Shown here: one piece after another, positions 1-12,959 of the stretch
How positions within the stretch are numbered: position 1 is the first letter of the stretch
Layout: every line of letters begins with the position of its first letter
DNA from: Thunnus maccoyii
Lineage: Eukaryota; Chordata; Actinopteri; Scombriformes; Scombridae
DNA length: 64,000 nucleotides
Assembly: GCF_910596095.1 (NCBI RefSeq)
Contig: NC_056550.1
Location: 18,012,501 to 18,076,500 of the forward strand
Direction: 5' to 3'
Notes under the pieces: model-generated
Database searches by the model: none
Told to the model about the DNA's origin: nothing
What the model saw: the letters and a program-made list of their open reading frames with translations, nothing else
Program-made: the position numbers and the translations under genes

Positions 1-27
1 TAGGGAAGTATTTACTGAGGTAATTAA

Positions 28-135
28 TCAAGTGAGAAGTAGGGTCATTTCCCATAGACTTCTGTACAAATGGACTTCTTTTTGGAGCCAGTGGAGTCGC
101 CCCCTGATGGCCATTAGCGAGAAGGAAAATTGCCA
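28..135. repeat. Fragment of an interspersed teleost repeat
   Basis: The strings CCCATAGACTTCTGTACAAA and GACTTCTTTTTGGAGCCAG followed by GGAGTCGCCCCCTGATGGCC resemble an abundant percomorph repeat that I recall from fish genomes. There is no second copy in the window to confirm it. Confidence 0.4.
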
Positions 136-899
136 AAATTGTCCTAGATTATGTGTATTTCCTAATTTTGGATGGTTCACGCTGAAATCATTGGGAGGCT
201 GAAAGGCCTTTGCTGAAATCATCTTGATTCATACAATAAAAACTTCTCTGGTCAGTAACACTCAAGGCCAAAGTGCATGCCCACATATGGTCATTTCAGT
301 AATTGCAACGTTTTTGCTGTTACAGATAGTATAGTAATATATTATGTAATGTTAATTAATATTGATATTAATAGTATTAATATTAGTTATAATATAATTT
401 GCAATCTGCCTAGAATAAGTAAAAATTAAGCATTACAAGACTAAGACCCCTGAATAACTATTAGTATTACATATTTAATGTACTTCAATGCATATTTCAC
501 CAATTTAACAACATATATGACTGCTGCACATTAGTTAAACCATGCTGTCCCACATTTCAAACCGTATTTTATAAAGTGAAAAATATGAAACATGTTTTTA
601 CCATATTATAGCATATTTTAATGCATTAATATGTCATAAACACTGGTAACAATTGGCAACATTGCTTCATTTATGACACATTTATATCCTTAACATTAAA
701 TTACTCAGAATCCTTTGTGACTGACCTTTGACTGGACTTCCTGTTGTAAGATTGCCCCGCCCCAATCTATGGCATCACATGTGTGGAGTCATGTGATGTT
801 CAATTACTTGACTCCCCAGGTTTAATTTGACAGCAGACCTAAGCATTAGCATTTGGCAGCATGCAATCGAGCTTAGGTGTCCCACATTTGGCAGTGTCC

Positions 900-1410
900 C
901 ACATTACACTAATTCATCTTAAGTGATGGGGGCCAAAATCCACAAGCCTCCTTCTGTGCAAAAATAAATTTAAAAGTTTATCTGAAGCTAATATGAAGCT
1001 TCCAAATTGTCCAAATTAGTCAAATCAAGTAGATATCCTTCAGCGTACCAGTCTTTTTAGTGCCAAAGTCCCTCTTTTTGTTACTATACTTCCACAGCTC
1101 AACAGGGAAACACTGTCCAAGGAAACAAAGAGGGAATTTAATTCTAAAAAGACTGTAAATGTAGCAGATATCCACTTAATATGACTAATGCAGACTGCTG
1201 GAGCCTCTTATATGCTTCAGATAAACTTTTAAATGCATTTTTGCACAAAATGACTATGTGGATACACTGTGGATTTTGGCCCCCATCACTTACACTGTAA
1301 GTGCATTTGAAGTGGATCTTCTAATGGTCAGTATGAACAGGGGGAATGATTACAGCGAGGAAAACCTCTGTCAGTGTTCATATGGGCACCTGACTGTTGT
1401 GAACCTATCC
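900..1410 (+). mobile_element. Foldback MITE-like repeat, copy 1
   Basis: Inverted halves: AGTGATGGGGGCCAAAATCCACA near 921 pairs with TGTGGATTTTGGCCCCCATCACT near 1267, and the pairing continues inward through TTTAAAAGTTTATCTGAAGC and its complement. The right extension (CTTCTAATGGTCAGTATGAACAG) recurs inverted in the second copy at 56297-56757. Known type: non-autonomous DNA transposons form such palindromes. The family was not identified. Confidence 0.75.
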
Positions 1411-2164
1411 TATGTGGGCCTCCAGTATTTATCAAAAAGCTTATAAAAAAAAACAAAAAAGGAAAAAAACAAAAGGTGTGCCAAATTTAGTGGGTTACAC
1501 TTGTTATTTTAATCTGCCAGATACATCAACAAATATTGCTTCGGAATCAGCTGATACCCAATATTAAAGGACTCGCATTGGGATCTGGGTTAAAATCTCT
1601 ACAAAATAGTTAGTAGAAAAGATATTGAAGTGAATTTAATCTTTAATTTGCATTTGCTGTGGAACTAACCATTCTTGTTTAAATATAGTAACATGAATAC
1701 ATTTTATGAATTTGCTTAGTCTAATTAAAAATGCCATTGCACTAGAAGTTTGTCAGTGCTTCCAAAACTCATAGGTTAATGACTGTGAATGAATGAAATG
1801 TATGAATGAAAAATGATTCATGTGACTGTTGTTGTGATCTGCCACTACTATGGCCAAGATTTGGTCAGGTTTAAGCACAAAAACTTCTTGGCAAATGACT
1901 TAGGGTCATTTGGTTTTTAAAAATCTAAGCTGAGGCTGGAGAGATAATGTCATAAAAGAAAACAGTGATGAACATAGGAGGTAGGAGGCAGGATAAGAAC
2001 AGCGTCTTTTGTGTCGAAGTCACATGCTCTGTCCACCCAAAAATTCACCCTAACCTCCTCCCTAAGAAGTTTTGTAACACTATAACAACATCATGCCATT
2101 TCGGGCATCTGAACAAATGACCAAAGCTGTCATTTTTCTGTAGAGGACAAACTCATCTTTTTTA

Positions 2165-3170
2165 TTAAAACTAGTACAGTGCCCGCTCGGGGCGTGGCCG
2201 TTCAGAGCATGTGGCCATTCGGAAAGCGTACCCGTTCTAAATGCATGCCCAATCAGAACAGGCCGATTGCTGGGCTCCCAGTATTGCTGTTTGCAGCGTT
2301 GTCGGGGAGCATGCCCATTCAGGGCATGTTGCCATTTGGAACAGGCAAATTGCTTGGTCTGTTACGGTGTTCTTGAGAACTACTCATCTGATCGACTTGA
2401 CACTGGACTCCCTCAGGTCCTCAGCAATACACCCACCAAGTGTGAAATCGATCGAATGTTTGAACAGTTCTTGAAATATGTGAAGGACAGTCGTACATAC
2501 ATACATACATACATACATACATACATACATACAGGCAGACAGACAAACTCCTTCCTTTATAGTTAAATGTTGCTGCAACAGCACCACTTATAGGCCAAAT
2601 GGTACCAAATTTGTCATGGTCACTCAAACATCATATCTACACATATCCACCAAATGTGGTTGCAATAGCACAAAGCGTTCAGGAGATATGATATTTTTTG
2701 TAATATAAGTCTTGCCCACGGCATTTGAGCAAACTTTGAGGGCCAACTATAGCAAAACTGTATGGAATATCAAAAATCTGAAAAAGTAACTTTTTCCATC
2801 TTGGTCCAGAGATGTGCTGTACCAAATTTGGTGATGATTGTTCAAAATTTGTAGGAGGAGTAGTGAAAAAACAGATTTGGACAAAATTCAAAATGGTGGA
2901 AAATGCAAATGGGCGTGGCTTTTATGGATAGATTCATCTAGATCAACAGAATGCAGGAGAAAAATAATTTTGTCTCTCAAAACATAATATCCGTTGTTAT
3001 AGTGCCACCAGCAAAATTGCACCAAATTTGATTCTGCAATCCGTTGGGTCCCCAGCAATACACCCACCACGTATGAAGTTGATCAGATGAATAGTTGTCG
3101 AGAAAAGCAAAGGAAAGACAGACAGACAGACAGACATACAGAGACTCCTTCCTGTATAGTCAGAAGCATT
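2165..3170 (+). repeat. Compound interspersed repeat with two related simple-repeat tails
   Basis: Two segments (about 2405-2566 and 3036-3165) share CAGCAATACACCCACCA, a GAT-rich stretch, GACAGACAGAC and CTCCTTCCT-TATAGT. One carries (ATAC)n at 2494-2533 and the other (GACA)n at about 3115-3135. The sequence between them also looks repetitive (CCAAATTTG and CAAATGTGG phrases). A tail ending in short tandem repeats suits a non-LTR retrotransposon or SINE 3' end. The family is not identified. Confidence 0.5.
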
Positions 3171-6100
3171 TTAGATTTGATAGTAATTAGATCAGTGTAT
3201 CACTAATTTGCATGAAAATCTTCAGGACTGCAACATAACACACAGTGCCTGAAACACAGAGAGCGAAGCATGCAGACTAGTGAAAAGGAGAGGAATAGGA
3301 GCGGGAAAACAATAAAGGAAGAAGGGTTGAGGGTATTTGTGACAGTAAAGGGTAATGAGTGACACCGAGAACTCGTACTGTATCTCAGGGAAAACAGAGG
3401 AGACAGGCAAGATGAGGGAAGATTGGTTAAAATTAGGAAAATAGAAATGGCTGCAATAACTGACCACTGACTCTAGACCACAGTCAATATATCTAAGTGG
3501 ATTTTAGCTCTGGCACGGTAGAAGAAATGCTTTAGCACGCCCACAGTGCACACACATGCACATACTCAAAATTACATCTAAACACACACACACAAAAACA
3601 AACAAACTCAGAATTGGTTTAATTCCACCAGCTGGGTTTGAATGTGAGAATAGAAAGTGACATTATACACACACAGTGCTACGGTTTCCCGCCTGCCTGC
3701 AGCTTCATTGGGTAGGTGGGGGCAGCAAGGTTGCAGGCTGCAATATTAAACCATCAATCACCCCCCAAATTAGGCATTTTACATCACACAAGCACTTACA
3801 GCTCTCTCTCCTTCTCCCACAGGTGGGGTCCAAGCCAGGGGAAAAGAGATTACATCACAAAAGCAATGATGGTGCAGCAAGACCCATGAATACATTACAA
3901 CATCATATATACGCAGAGCATGAGCGGAAGGTAGCAACACAATAATAAATCATAATGAATAATATCAAATTAACTAGTTATTTCTTTACTCGGAGGTACA
4001 TGAAGCATGCATATATATGAGAACTTTCAATATGGTGTGTCTTTGTTGCGAGGTAGCTTGCACTAATCATAGAAAATGGGAACAAGTGATTTGTATTAGT
4101 TGTTCACAGTGTTCCATATCTGATTCATTACACGATACATGTTTTGTCTGGCGCCCATGTTAAACACAGCAACCAGCTCATTTCAATCACTCATGAAAGA
4201 GAAAATGTCGTGTTCACTCGGCCGTTTCTTATGTTTTGATTATAAAAAACATCTGCAGTATCAATGAGCCGGGAAGATATTAACAAGCACAGAGTAGAAG
4301 AGGCAAAGAGAGCAACAGAAGACAGAGAGGGTGGAAAGACAAGGTTAAAGTAGATGCAAAGGAGGTCTGAAGAAAACAGGAGGGGAAAAGACAGAAAGGA
4401 ATAGAGAGGGTTAGGGTAAATGAAGCATGGAGTTGCATTTATCCCAATTAGCTACTGCAGGGGTCTTGGGTGAGAAGAGAGAGAGTGTCCACCCCTATTA
4501 ACAGTGTTTACTGACATGGCTGCTGATTACAAGCTGGGATAGAGAAACTGATTGCACAATCCCCCCTCTCTTTGCAAACATGAAAACACTCAGGCCATGC
4601 ACAGAGAGACACACACAACCACAGTAAATGGATAGTTTTTGTCAACTAAAACTGGTTTTCTTTCTTGCTACCACCTTCCCTCTCATCCTCTTTCCTCTCA
4701 CCACCCTACTCTGACTCCCTCACTCTCTCAATTTGCCAGTGTGCACGAGTTAAAGTTAGATTTTCGTATGTCACATTGTGAGCCCCCTCAATTCTCGTCT
4801 TCCTCATCTCTGTCGCTCTGTGTTGTGTGGCGGTGATAATGGAAGTAATTACACTAGCTCCATGTCTGTTCCACAGCACAGCAGCAGCAGCACAGGCAGG
4901 CTGTGGCACCATGACGCCCGCTGCCCGGCCATGTCCTTGCACGCTCTGGAGAATCACTGTTGATGGGCCTGCACATCATCAAACAGAAACACAGACACCA
5001 GAGAATAAAATGGTGTTTGTCTTTATTTTTTGCAGAGATATAAGAGTATAGCAAATGTGGCGAGAGGTGATAGAAAGCCTATGGATATTTTTGTGCTGTA
5101 GTTTTCACTCCCCATTCATTCTGCAAGTATTTCACTGCTCAGATATATTATGCAGTTTTTGTGGGATTTTCTGGAATGTAGTCCAATGGCGTTGAGATAA
5201 GCTGCCTGTGGGCGAATATTCTGCTGCACTCCTGACCCAGCAATACAAAACGATAGCGCAGGATTGCAGTTGATTCAAGGGAATAGAAGAGCAGACAATA
5301 AAGAGCATGGAGGGAATGTGTGAGTTCCTGTTGAAGAGGGGGAAGGACAAAGGAATGGAAATGCAGAGCAGCATATCTCAACAAAACCAGAAAGGAAGAG
5401 AAAGGGAATGTGCATTTGGCCGAACGAAAGGCCTGGGGAGGTGAAAAAGGAAGATAAATAACAAATACAAAGTACTTGTTGGGTAAATGAATACATGAAA
5501 AGGAGACATTTCATTCACTGGCTTCAATATTTTAAGAACATTTTATCTGTGCAGAATTTATAGGCAACAGTTCTGCTTTCTGCATTTTACATCACAAATG
5601 AGTGAAGGCAAAAAGGTGAGCAGAATGCACCTCAAGGATTGTTCTGAAAAACACAGTTCGACAGCTAGGCACTAAGCCTTTATGGCTCTCCAGGCAGCAG
5701 AGAAAACAGTCATGTCTGTGTACAAACAAGGGCACAAAGAGAAGTAGACTTGCCTTGGCCTCTTTCTTTGCCTCTTCTCTCTGTTCCCTTTCCACCCTCT
5801 TCTCTGGGTCTGACCTCTCTCAGCCCCTCTGTCAGCTCCGAGCCCAGACTCTAGCCTATCTGAAGAGAGACACCTAGTGGTGCAGAACAAACCCCCATCT
5901 ACCCCTGGACATGGACAACATTCTCTATCCCAATTGACTTAACTGCACATCACTGTTACACGTGCTCCTCTCTTAAAGGACCCTTAACAAAGCCACATTA
6001 ATCAAACTGAACCACTAACTACAGCAATTATTGGTGTGATTTGCACAGTGCTCGCTATCACCCTCAGACGCCTTTCCCAAGGAATGGGGGTGGGGGTTTT

Positions 6101-6429
6101 CTGTGAGGTAGGACGAAATCGAGAACAGCTGGTTATGGATGAGGTGCCAGTTTTAGTGGCTGATCAACTTAGTGTGTGGTATAGAAGGAACAAGACTCAT
6201 ATTACTGACCAAAGATGATTAAAAGCCACCCTTCAGGTAGGCGGCGTAATTAGAAATCAATTAAATTCAGAATAGAGAAGCCCGATAGTGCCGCTGCTCA
6301 AAAGTTAACATTCACTCCAACATTTTCTTTCCTTTTTATTGTATTCTGTAACTAATCAGACACCAAATGATTTCTGGTGGTTTTAAATAAAACCCAGATT
6401 CTATGTGCACACCATGGATATCAAAGTGA

Positions 6430-7010
6430 AATTAAAAATACCTCCCATCACATGAGCTGCAGGAAACTGTGAGAATTATTCAATCACACTTCTCGAGCTG
6501 ATAGAGGGCCTGTTGAAGGGTTAATAACAATGTTAAAATTAATGTGACAGGTTGCATTCAGGGATTCATTATTCTCTCCAAGAGGGGGTAGACATGACAA
6601 TTATGATTGGACGGTACCTTTAAAATACCTGTCTCACCTTATAGGTCTTCTACTAAATCAGCTGACACGAACACTCCCTTCCAGTCAAAAATCTGTTGAA
6701 TCATGAAGCTCTTGAAAAGCTGATCTGCCTTGACTGCTCAATGGGCTCCTCTGATAAAGCCAGACAAGGTGGTATTACACTAGCGAACCCCAATCAGAGA
6801 GGCTGCAGTCGATCTATCATGGTGTTATCTGCGGAAGAGGTATATTACCTGGAGCCCAGACAGCCCTGGGCATGCGTGGATGTATGGGGCCGATAGCAGA
6901 ACTGGCTGTCATCCCTCTGGGCTGATTAATGAGGAGCTCGGCCCAGTGTTTAATGTGTTTAATATGGGCCGCTGACGAGGCCGTCACACTGACGGAACCC
7001 ACCCGTCTCG
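6430..7010. other. Candidate conserved non-coding element
   Basis: Non-repetitive, balanced composition, with TAATTA-type strings and a GC-richer block (6700-7000). No microsatellites and no plausible coding frame. It resembles vertebrate conserved non-coding elements by texture only. Confidence 0.3.
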
Positions 7011-8459
7011 CTGACTGATGAAGTCACCTGCAGCTCTCCCTCCCTTGCTCTCTTTTACAGATACAGTAAAATAGAAACACGCACCAGCAAAAATCAAACC
7101 TTCTCTCCCTTCCGCTGCGTAATCTCTGCCCTGTTTACCAACATGCAAAGAACATTTTTAGTTGAGTTGAGTCAGAGTTATGTGTACTCTTTTATAATCT
7201 CATTTACGATACCGAGAACATTGCTTGCACAGAATGACATGTCATCTTTTTCAAAATAGACTGATGTATTAAATTCATAGACAACTGAACACACACACAC
7301 ACACACAAGACAGGACTCACCGCTGTGCTGTATGTGACCCTGCTTTCATGGTGAATGGGAGGGAAAATAAGGGCCAAATGGAGAGCTCTGTTTTTGGGGG
7401 GGTATTTTGGGAGCCGGGGCACTCTAATGGAAGATACTTACACCTTTCTGTGTGGGAAGATTCAGGCTCTCTTTCACTGTGTAATGAAACAGCTAATATA
7501 CTTGTACCTTCTCTGCCCAGCAATCAGACTCTTCTCCTCCTTTCCTCCCTCTGTTCCATGATCTGTCTATTACTTTCAGCCCGCCTCACTCTCTTATTTC
7601 AGCTCTCCCACTCCCACCTGCTAATTTTCACTTCTTTCTGCCTTATTCTCTCCCTCACTATCTGCTGTCTTCCCACTCCTTCTTCCCAGCACATTTCTAT
7701 CTCTCTCTTTTCATCTATCACCTCCTCTGCAATGTTCTCATTTAATCATCCCCTCAAGAAATGTATTCACCTCCGAACAACTGGGCTCCTATTAGATCAT
7801 ATACTGCTGTTGTTACAGCTGTTATCATGGCCAATTCCTGTGCTCTCAGGGTGGCTAGGGGCTGCTATGAAAACAGTCCACTTCAGGAAACGCGCACACA
7901 GAGAGGAGCAAAGATGCATGCAGTAGGAAGCAACCTATTTAAAGGATAATGGCAGACGACTGTCAAAGCCATGTGAGTGTAATGGTAGTTCAGCTCACAG
8001 CAGCACATGTGCAACACAGGCACAGATGTGTTGACATCTCAATGTTTACAAGATACTGTATATCCGCCTCTTGCTTTACTTACACACTATGTCAGTTTTT
8101 TCACTTTTTTCACAGCTCTCATCTCTCACTCTCACGTGCGAATCTTGGGCTAAAAGTATTAAAATCTACCTGGTAGCAATTTGGTGTGCTGATATTCATA
8201 GCAGCTGGCCTGGATAGGATTATTTTTTATCGATTTTTTTTCTGGCAAGCAGTAACATTTAATATAACATGTTTAGAATGGTACAGGACCAAAGTGCTAA
8301 GTGCTTGTTGAGTCACCCTTACACGTGTGGGTTGGATTGAAAATGTCATTTTCCAGTCCAGAGTCCAATGTGGAGCTGCGCAGTATGGACTATTCTCCCA
8401 CAGGGAGTCTCCAGCACTCCATGAGGCAGGTACAGATCAAGCCAGGGAGGTGGGGCAGG

Positions 8460-8496
8460 GTGAGGGTGGTGGAGGGTGGGGGAGGGGGGGGGGGGC
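8460..8496 (+). repeat. G-rich tract
   Basis: GGGTGAGGGTGG-type sequence ending in a run of about 13 G. Four or more G runs are present, so G-quadruplex formation is possible. Confidence 0.85.
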
Positions 8497-9623
8497 ACTC
8501 AGTCCCTCCAGACTGGAGTAATGAAATATCAGCTCTCTGAGAGGCTTGTTCTGCCCTCAGGGTGGTTAGCTAAGGCCCAGTTTAGGTTTACATTATGGAG
8601 AGAATCCTAATGATCCCTGGCCCAGTCCCCCTACTGTGGGCTTTGCTGTTTTTAATATATATGGATCTGCTTTTTTAATTATCTTCATGTCATGTTACAC
8701 TTCCTTTGCACTGCCTGTGAGAGGAAAGAAATGCAAAGTGTGGCTGCTACTCCCACTGCAGCCTTCTCTGCTCTAGCCACCCGAATCCCATCTGTGCATA
8801 TTGTATTATTCACACAAGCATAATTTGCACTCAGCACACACATGTATTGTAGAAATAGAAACAAATGCACACTTTCATGTGAGCATACAACCACGCACAA
8901 TTGCATATGCAACAGGAGAGAAACATATGTAAATCAAATAAATATCTATTGTAGTTTATGCACGGTAGAAAACCTGATGAACATTAGACAGGCACATCAG
9001 GCACATCAGGCACATGCAGTGAACGAAAACAAGAACATGATCTAACACAGAGGAAAGAAATAAAACCACAAGATTCAAACATAACTGTACCTGCTGCTTA
9101 CAAACAGGCAAATACAGATTTTTAAAAGGGTCTAGATTTTGTAATACATCTATTATAAGTGTCTAATCCAAGTATAGAAACACACAGCATGTTGATACGG
9201 TATGGTGCAATGTAAGGAATGTTTTCAGTTCTCAGTTCCCAAGTGATGTATCATAACAATAATCACTGTCAGGCCCAGAATGAAGGGGGATGAAGGCAGA
9301 ACTGTGGTAATTATGCAGCCGTAATGGAGTCGGTGCCTAGTGAGAGCCTAATGAGCTTACTGGAGTCTACCATTGAGAATTGATTCCTGGGAAAAAAAAA
9401 AAAGAGAGAGAACAGTTGTGCTTGTAGGAGAGGGCCAATGGAGGTGAGCTTGTCTCCATTGTTGTGCACTTAATTGACAGGGAACCAACATGCACAGAAA
9501 TTCCCCAAGAGCAATTAATAATAATGAAAGCTGCAGAAATCTTTATACATAGAATATCCTGATCCGAAGCCTTTTATTGTACTGTCACCTGTCGGGAGGA
9601 AGGTGTCTAATCACATTCTTAAT

Positions 9624-9680
9624 ATGTGTGTGTATGTGTGTGTGTGTGCGTGTCTGTGTGTGTGTGTGTATGTGTGTGTG
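9624..9680 (+). repeat. (TG)n microsatellite
   Basis: Interrupted TG repeat with TA and CG variants, followed by a T run at about 9696-9708. Confidence 0.95.
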
Positions 9681-9922
9681 TCATTGCGTCTCACTTTTTT
9701 TTTTTTTTCCTGTCTCTGCTATGCTCTGCCTTAATGTACAAAATAAGATAAAACTGTCCATATCAGCTAGGGAAATGGAGATGTCTTTCCTGGGCTGGCA
9801 GAGCTGTCATAGAGCTACTGCAGAAGAGGATGAAAAGAGAAGCACTTAACCCTGAAAGCAATGAAAATTAATCTAACCTCTTTGTGCTGCCCAAAGAACT
9901 GGTAAATAGATACATGTTCTGC

Positions 9923-9925
9923 TGT

Positions 9926-9960
<35 letters not shown>
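9923..9960 (+). repeat. (TG)n microsatellite
   Basis: About 19 units with one TT interruption. Confidence 0.95.
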
Positions 9961-9963
<3 letters not shown>

Positions 9964-10976
9964 CAGGTACACACCAATGACTGCTTGTATGGGTTCATGT
10001 CAGTGTGTTTGCACTGATATTGTACTTACTACAGAGGATCATATCATCAAATAATCATGCTGCAGCTGCACAGAAAGACGAAACTATCATATGACAGTAT
10101 AATATCCTCATTTTCTATGTTTAGGCTGTGACATGGTCCCGCTGTGTTTTTCACCTTCCCCACAAAAAAAAAAACAGACTAGTCTATTAGTATGGCGAAC
10201 AAGCTCCCTTTCAACACATCTGCCAGCCACAGACAAAGCTTTCAGACTCAATTTTCACACATACTTCACTCAATAAGTGCTCCCTCAGCTTTTTACACTT
10301 TTCCTTCATTACCAGCCTTATCTTTTTGCCTCTCGCTTGTCCTGTCTCATCATCTCTCTCACCACTAATGTTTATCCAATTTACTTACAATTACAGTAAG
10401 AGAAACAAAAATATTTATTTTAATTAAGAAAACTAAGTTATGAAGGGACTGACTCTGGGTGGCAGTGACCATATGGACACTGGTGATGCAATTCTGGCAA
10501 GTAGGCTGGTAACAGATGCTACAGACCAGTTTATTTTCCCTGGAAGCAGGGATTCAAAGTAAACTTAGACTATTCTTGTGAGGGATATGCTTAATTTTGT
10601 GAGACAATGTGTTAGCGGAAGAATCATTTCACTTTGGGAAGCAAAACAGGTGTTGAGTGCCCAAATGGGACCTAGTCCTTGTGAGTCCCTTCACAGTTGT
10701 TTACTGAATCAACTAACTTTGTTTGTCTTGAACCAATATGGGCATTAAAAAGTGGGAGTTAGCCTCATAATGATTTTTCAGCTACCAAGGCTTATAAATT
10801 AGTCCCAGATGACATGTTTTGGGGTAAATGTGAAGCTTAAGAGGTATTTCAGTAGCTTTATCAGAAGCTTTGCTGCAAGAAGTCATATCCACTCAACCAG
10901 CTCTCCCCCCACATGCTCCTTGCCTGAAGCTCAGAAATTTCAAATATGCACAACAGCAAAAATAACTCAATGAACA

Positions 10977-11015
10977 TGTGTGTGTGTGTGTGTGTGCGTG
11001 TGTGTTTGTGTGTGT
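10977..11015 (+). repeat. (TG)n microsatellite
   Basis: Interrupted TG repeat about 40 bases long. Confidence 0.95.
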
Positions 11016-12959
11016 TCGACAGAGAGTGTGTGAAGGAGAGAGAGTTTGACAGAGTTTGTGTGTACAATTTGCCCATCTGCCAGAGACAGAAAATGTGTTT
11101 TCCACGTTCCACCAATATTCCACATTCAAGGCGTAAAAGTGACCATGTGGCGGTGGGACCGAACGTGCAGCAGCTAAACATGCAAGCTGTCTAATGAGTG
11201 AATTTCAGGAAACTCGTTTGACAGCCCCACTGCAAAAATATCCTCCGCTCTGGGAGTCTTTTATTGCACATAGTGAGCTGATGTTTGGCCAATCACAATG
11301 CAGCGCCAACTAAGCGTGCTTTAGCAGGGGATCTCTTTCCATGAGAGACACCAAAGCATGACACATTTTAAAAGAGCGATAAGTGCAGTCTTATTCCCAC
11401 AATATGCACGATATGGCCAAAAATACAGCCACAGGAAATCTTATATAGTTTTTGATCAATGCCGATGACTCAGTGGTCATTTCCTTTGGTGGTATCATCT
11501 CTGGCTTTCAAACCTCACATTCAACTCATACCCTCTCTAGGAAAAGGAGTTCCTATTTAAACTCCCACCTAGCTTCTCATTTTCAATTGCTAAATGATGG
11601 AGGACGGCGCTACAAGCAAACAAACAGTTTTTCAAAACATTTCAGCTACAAAGGCTAAAAAGCCTCATGCTCAGGCCAAAAAAGCAAATGACACAGCAAT
11701 ATTATTATTGCAGTGTTTTGCATTTTGCGTTGTGATGTATTACCTTTCTGTAGGCTATTTCTGTTGGATCTCTGGTCTAATTTGCTACCTTATTCATCTC
11801 AATTGTGAATATATGACTTCATTGTTTGTTTCAGTTACAGCCCACCTTGGATCTAGGGAGATGAGGTAGTTGGGGTAGGGGGCGTTGGCTGCGTAGGAGG
11901 AAATGAGTTCTATTAATGTTGTTGCAATTCCTACTGGTTGCCAATAGAGGTCGATAGAGGTCATAGATTACTTAACAGCCCTTTAAATCAGGCTACTGCT
12001 GCATAAGGGGGGGAACATTTATCATAATACGGATGAGTTTTTCTGGGCTTTTTTTTTGTTTTTTCAAAAGATTGCAACTGTAAATGCACAGGTGAAAGTG
12101 AGATTTGGCAAAAAAAGTAGCCTACAAATTATCTCTTGCACAAGCAATTTCAGTGTCATAATGAAATGACAACAAAGCAGAAACAGTAGCTCAAGCGCAA
12201 TGGAGTAGAGTGTTATTATTTCTGTTAAGTGAAGGAGAGTGGGAACACTTGAGGATGGTGGCCATCAGAAAGCATGCAGAGCTGAGTTTACACATTGGCG
12301 CATCGAGCCACCGAGGCGTGTTGCTATAGAAGCAAGGGCAGGTTTTACAAAGGGACATTACACACCTACACACTAAAGAACTGTTCACTTAATGTGCTCC
12401 TGAGGGACTAGCTCACTGCAGCACACTCTATTCAACCCTTCCCCCTCTGCCTTTCAATCATCATCTCTCTCTCCCTCTCTCTTCTTTTTCACTCTCTTTT
12501 CGGGGTGTAGGTGTCTAATTCTGTGTATTAAAAACTGCCTGCGGTCTTAAACTGTTGAATATTTTATGCCTTTTAATTTTCACTGGGCACTCAGAGTAAC
12601 TTTAACAATGTCTTTCCCTCCCTCTCTCCTGATATCTCCATCTTTATTTCTCACCACTCAACAGATATCTGCTGTTACTGTGGTAACATTGTCAGTGTAG
12701 GTGCACTCTACATTATCATTATGAAATGAACTGACCCTAACATTTTATATTGAATAATGTAGGCTAACAACAACACATATCCTCCCGCGTCCTCTCTTCA
12801 TGCTTCCAAATGAACCACATTCATAGCAAAACTTGGGAATTCAGCACTGACAGCTTTGACAGTTACACACTTTCTCGTGGTGTTTCAAATCTACATTGAG
12901 GTTATTAAATAGTCAAATGGAAATCCCACAATGGCTTGACTGAACCGTTGAGGTTTTCT

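Larger units (their letters stand above)
136..6430. other. Intergenic or intronic DNA, no gene found
   Basis: Apart from the repeats listed separately, this is AT-rich non-coding sequence with scattered (CA)n and purine-rich patches (about 4300-4420 and 5280-5460). No open frame has domain-like features. Confidence 0.65.
7011..12959. other. Non-coding DNA with microsatellites
   Basis: Contains several TG tracts and pyrimidine-rich stretches (7500-7740). Short blocks at 9290-9400 and 9470-9560 look conserved in texture. The longest open frame here (7348-7926, plus) is a low-complexity pyrimidine-rich artefact. Confidence 0.6.

Noticed and set aside
2494..2533. Regularly spaced short repeats resembling a CRISPR array
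   Set aside because: It is a plain (ATAC)n microsatellite without spacers, and the genome is eukaryotic.
7348..7926. 192-codon open frame on the plus strand
   Set aside because: Pyrimidine-rich low-complexity translation (long L/S runs), no domain, no splice or promoter context.
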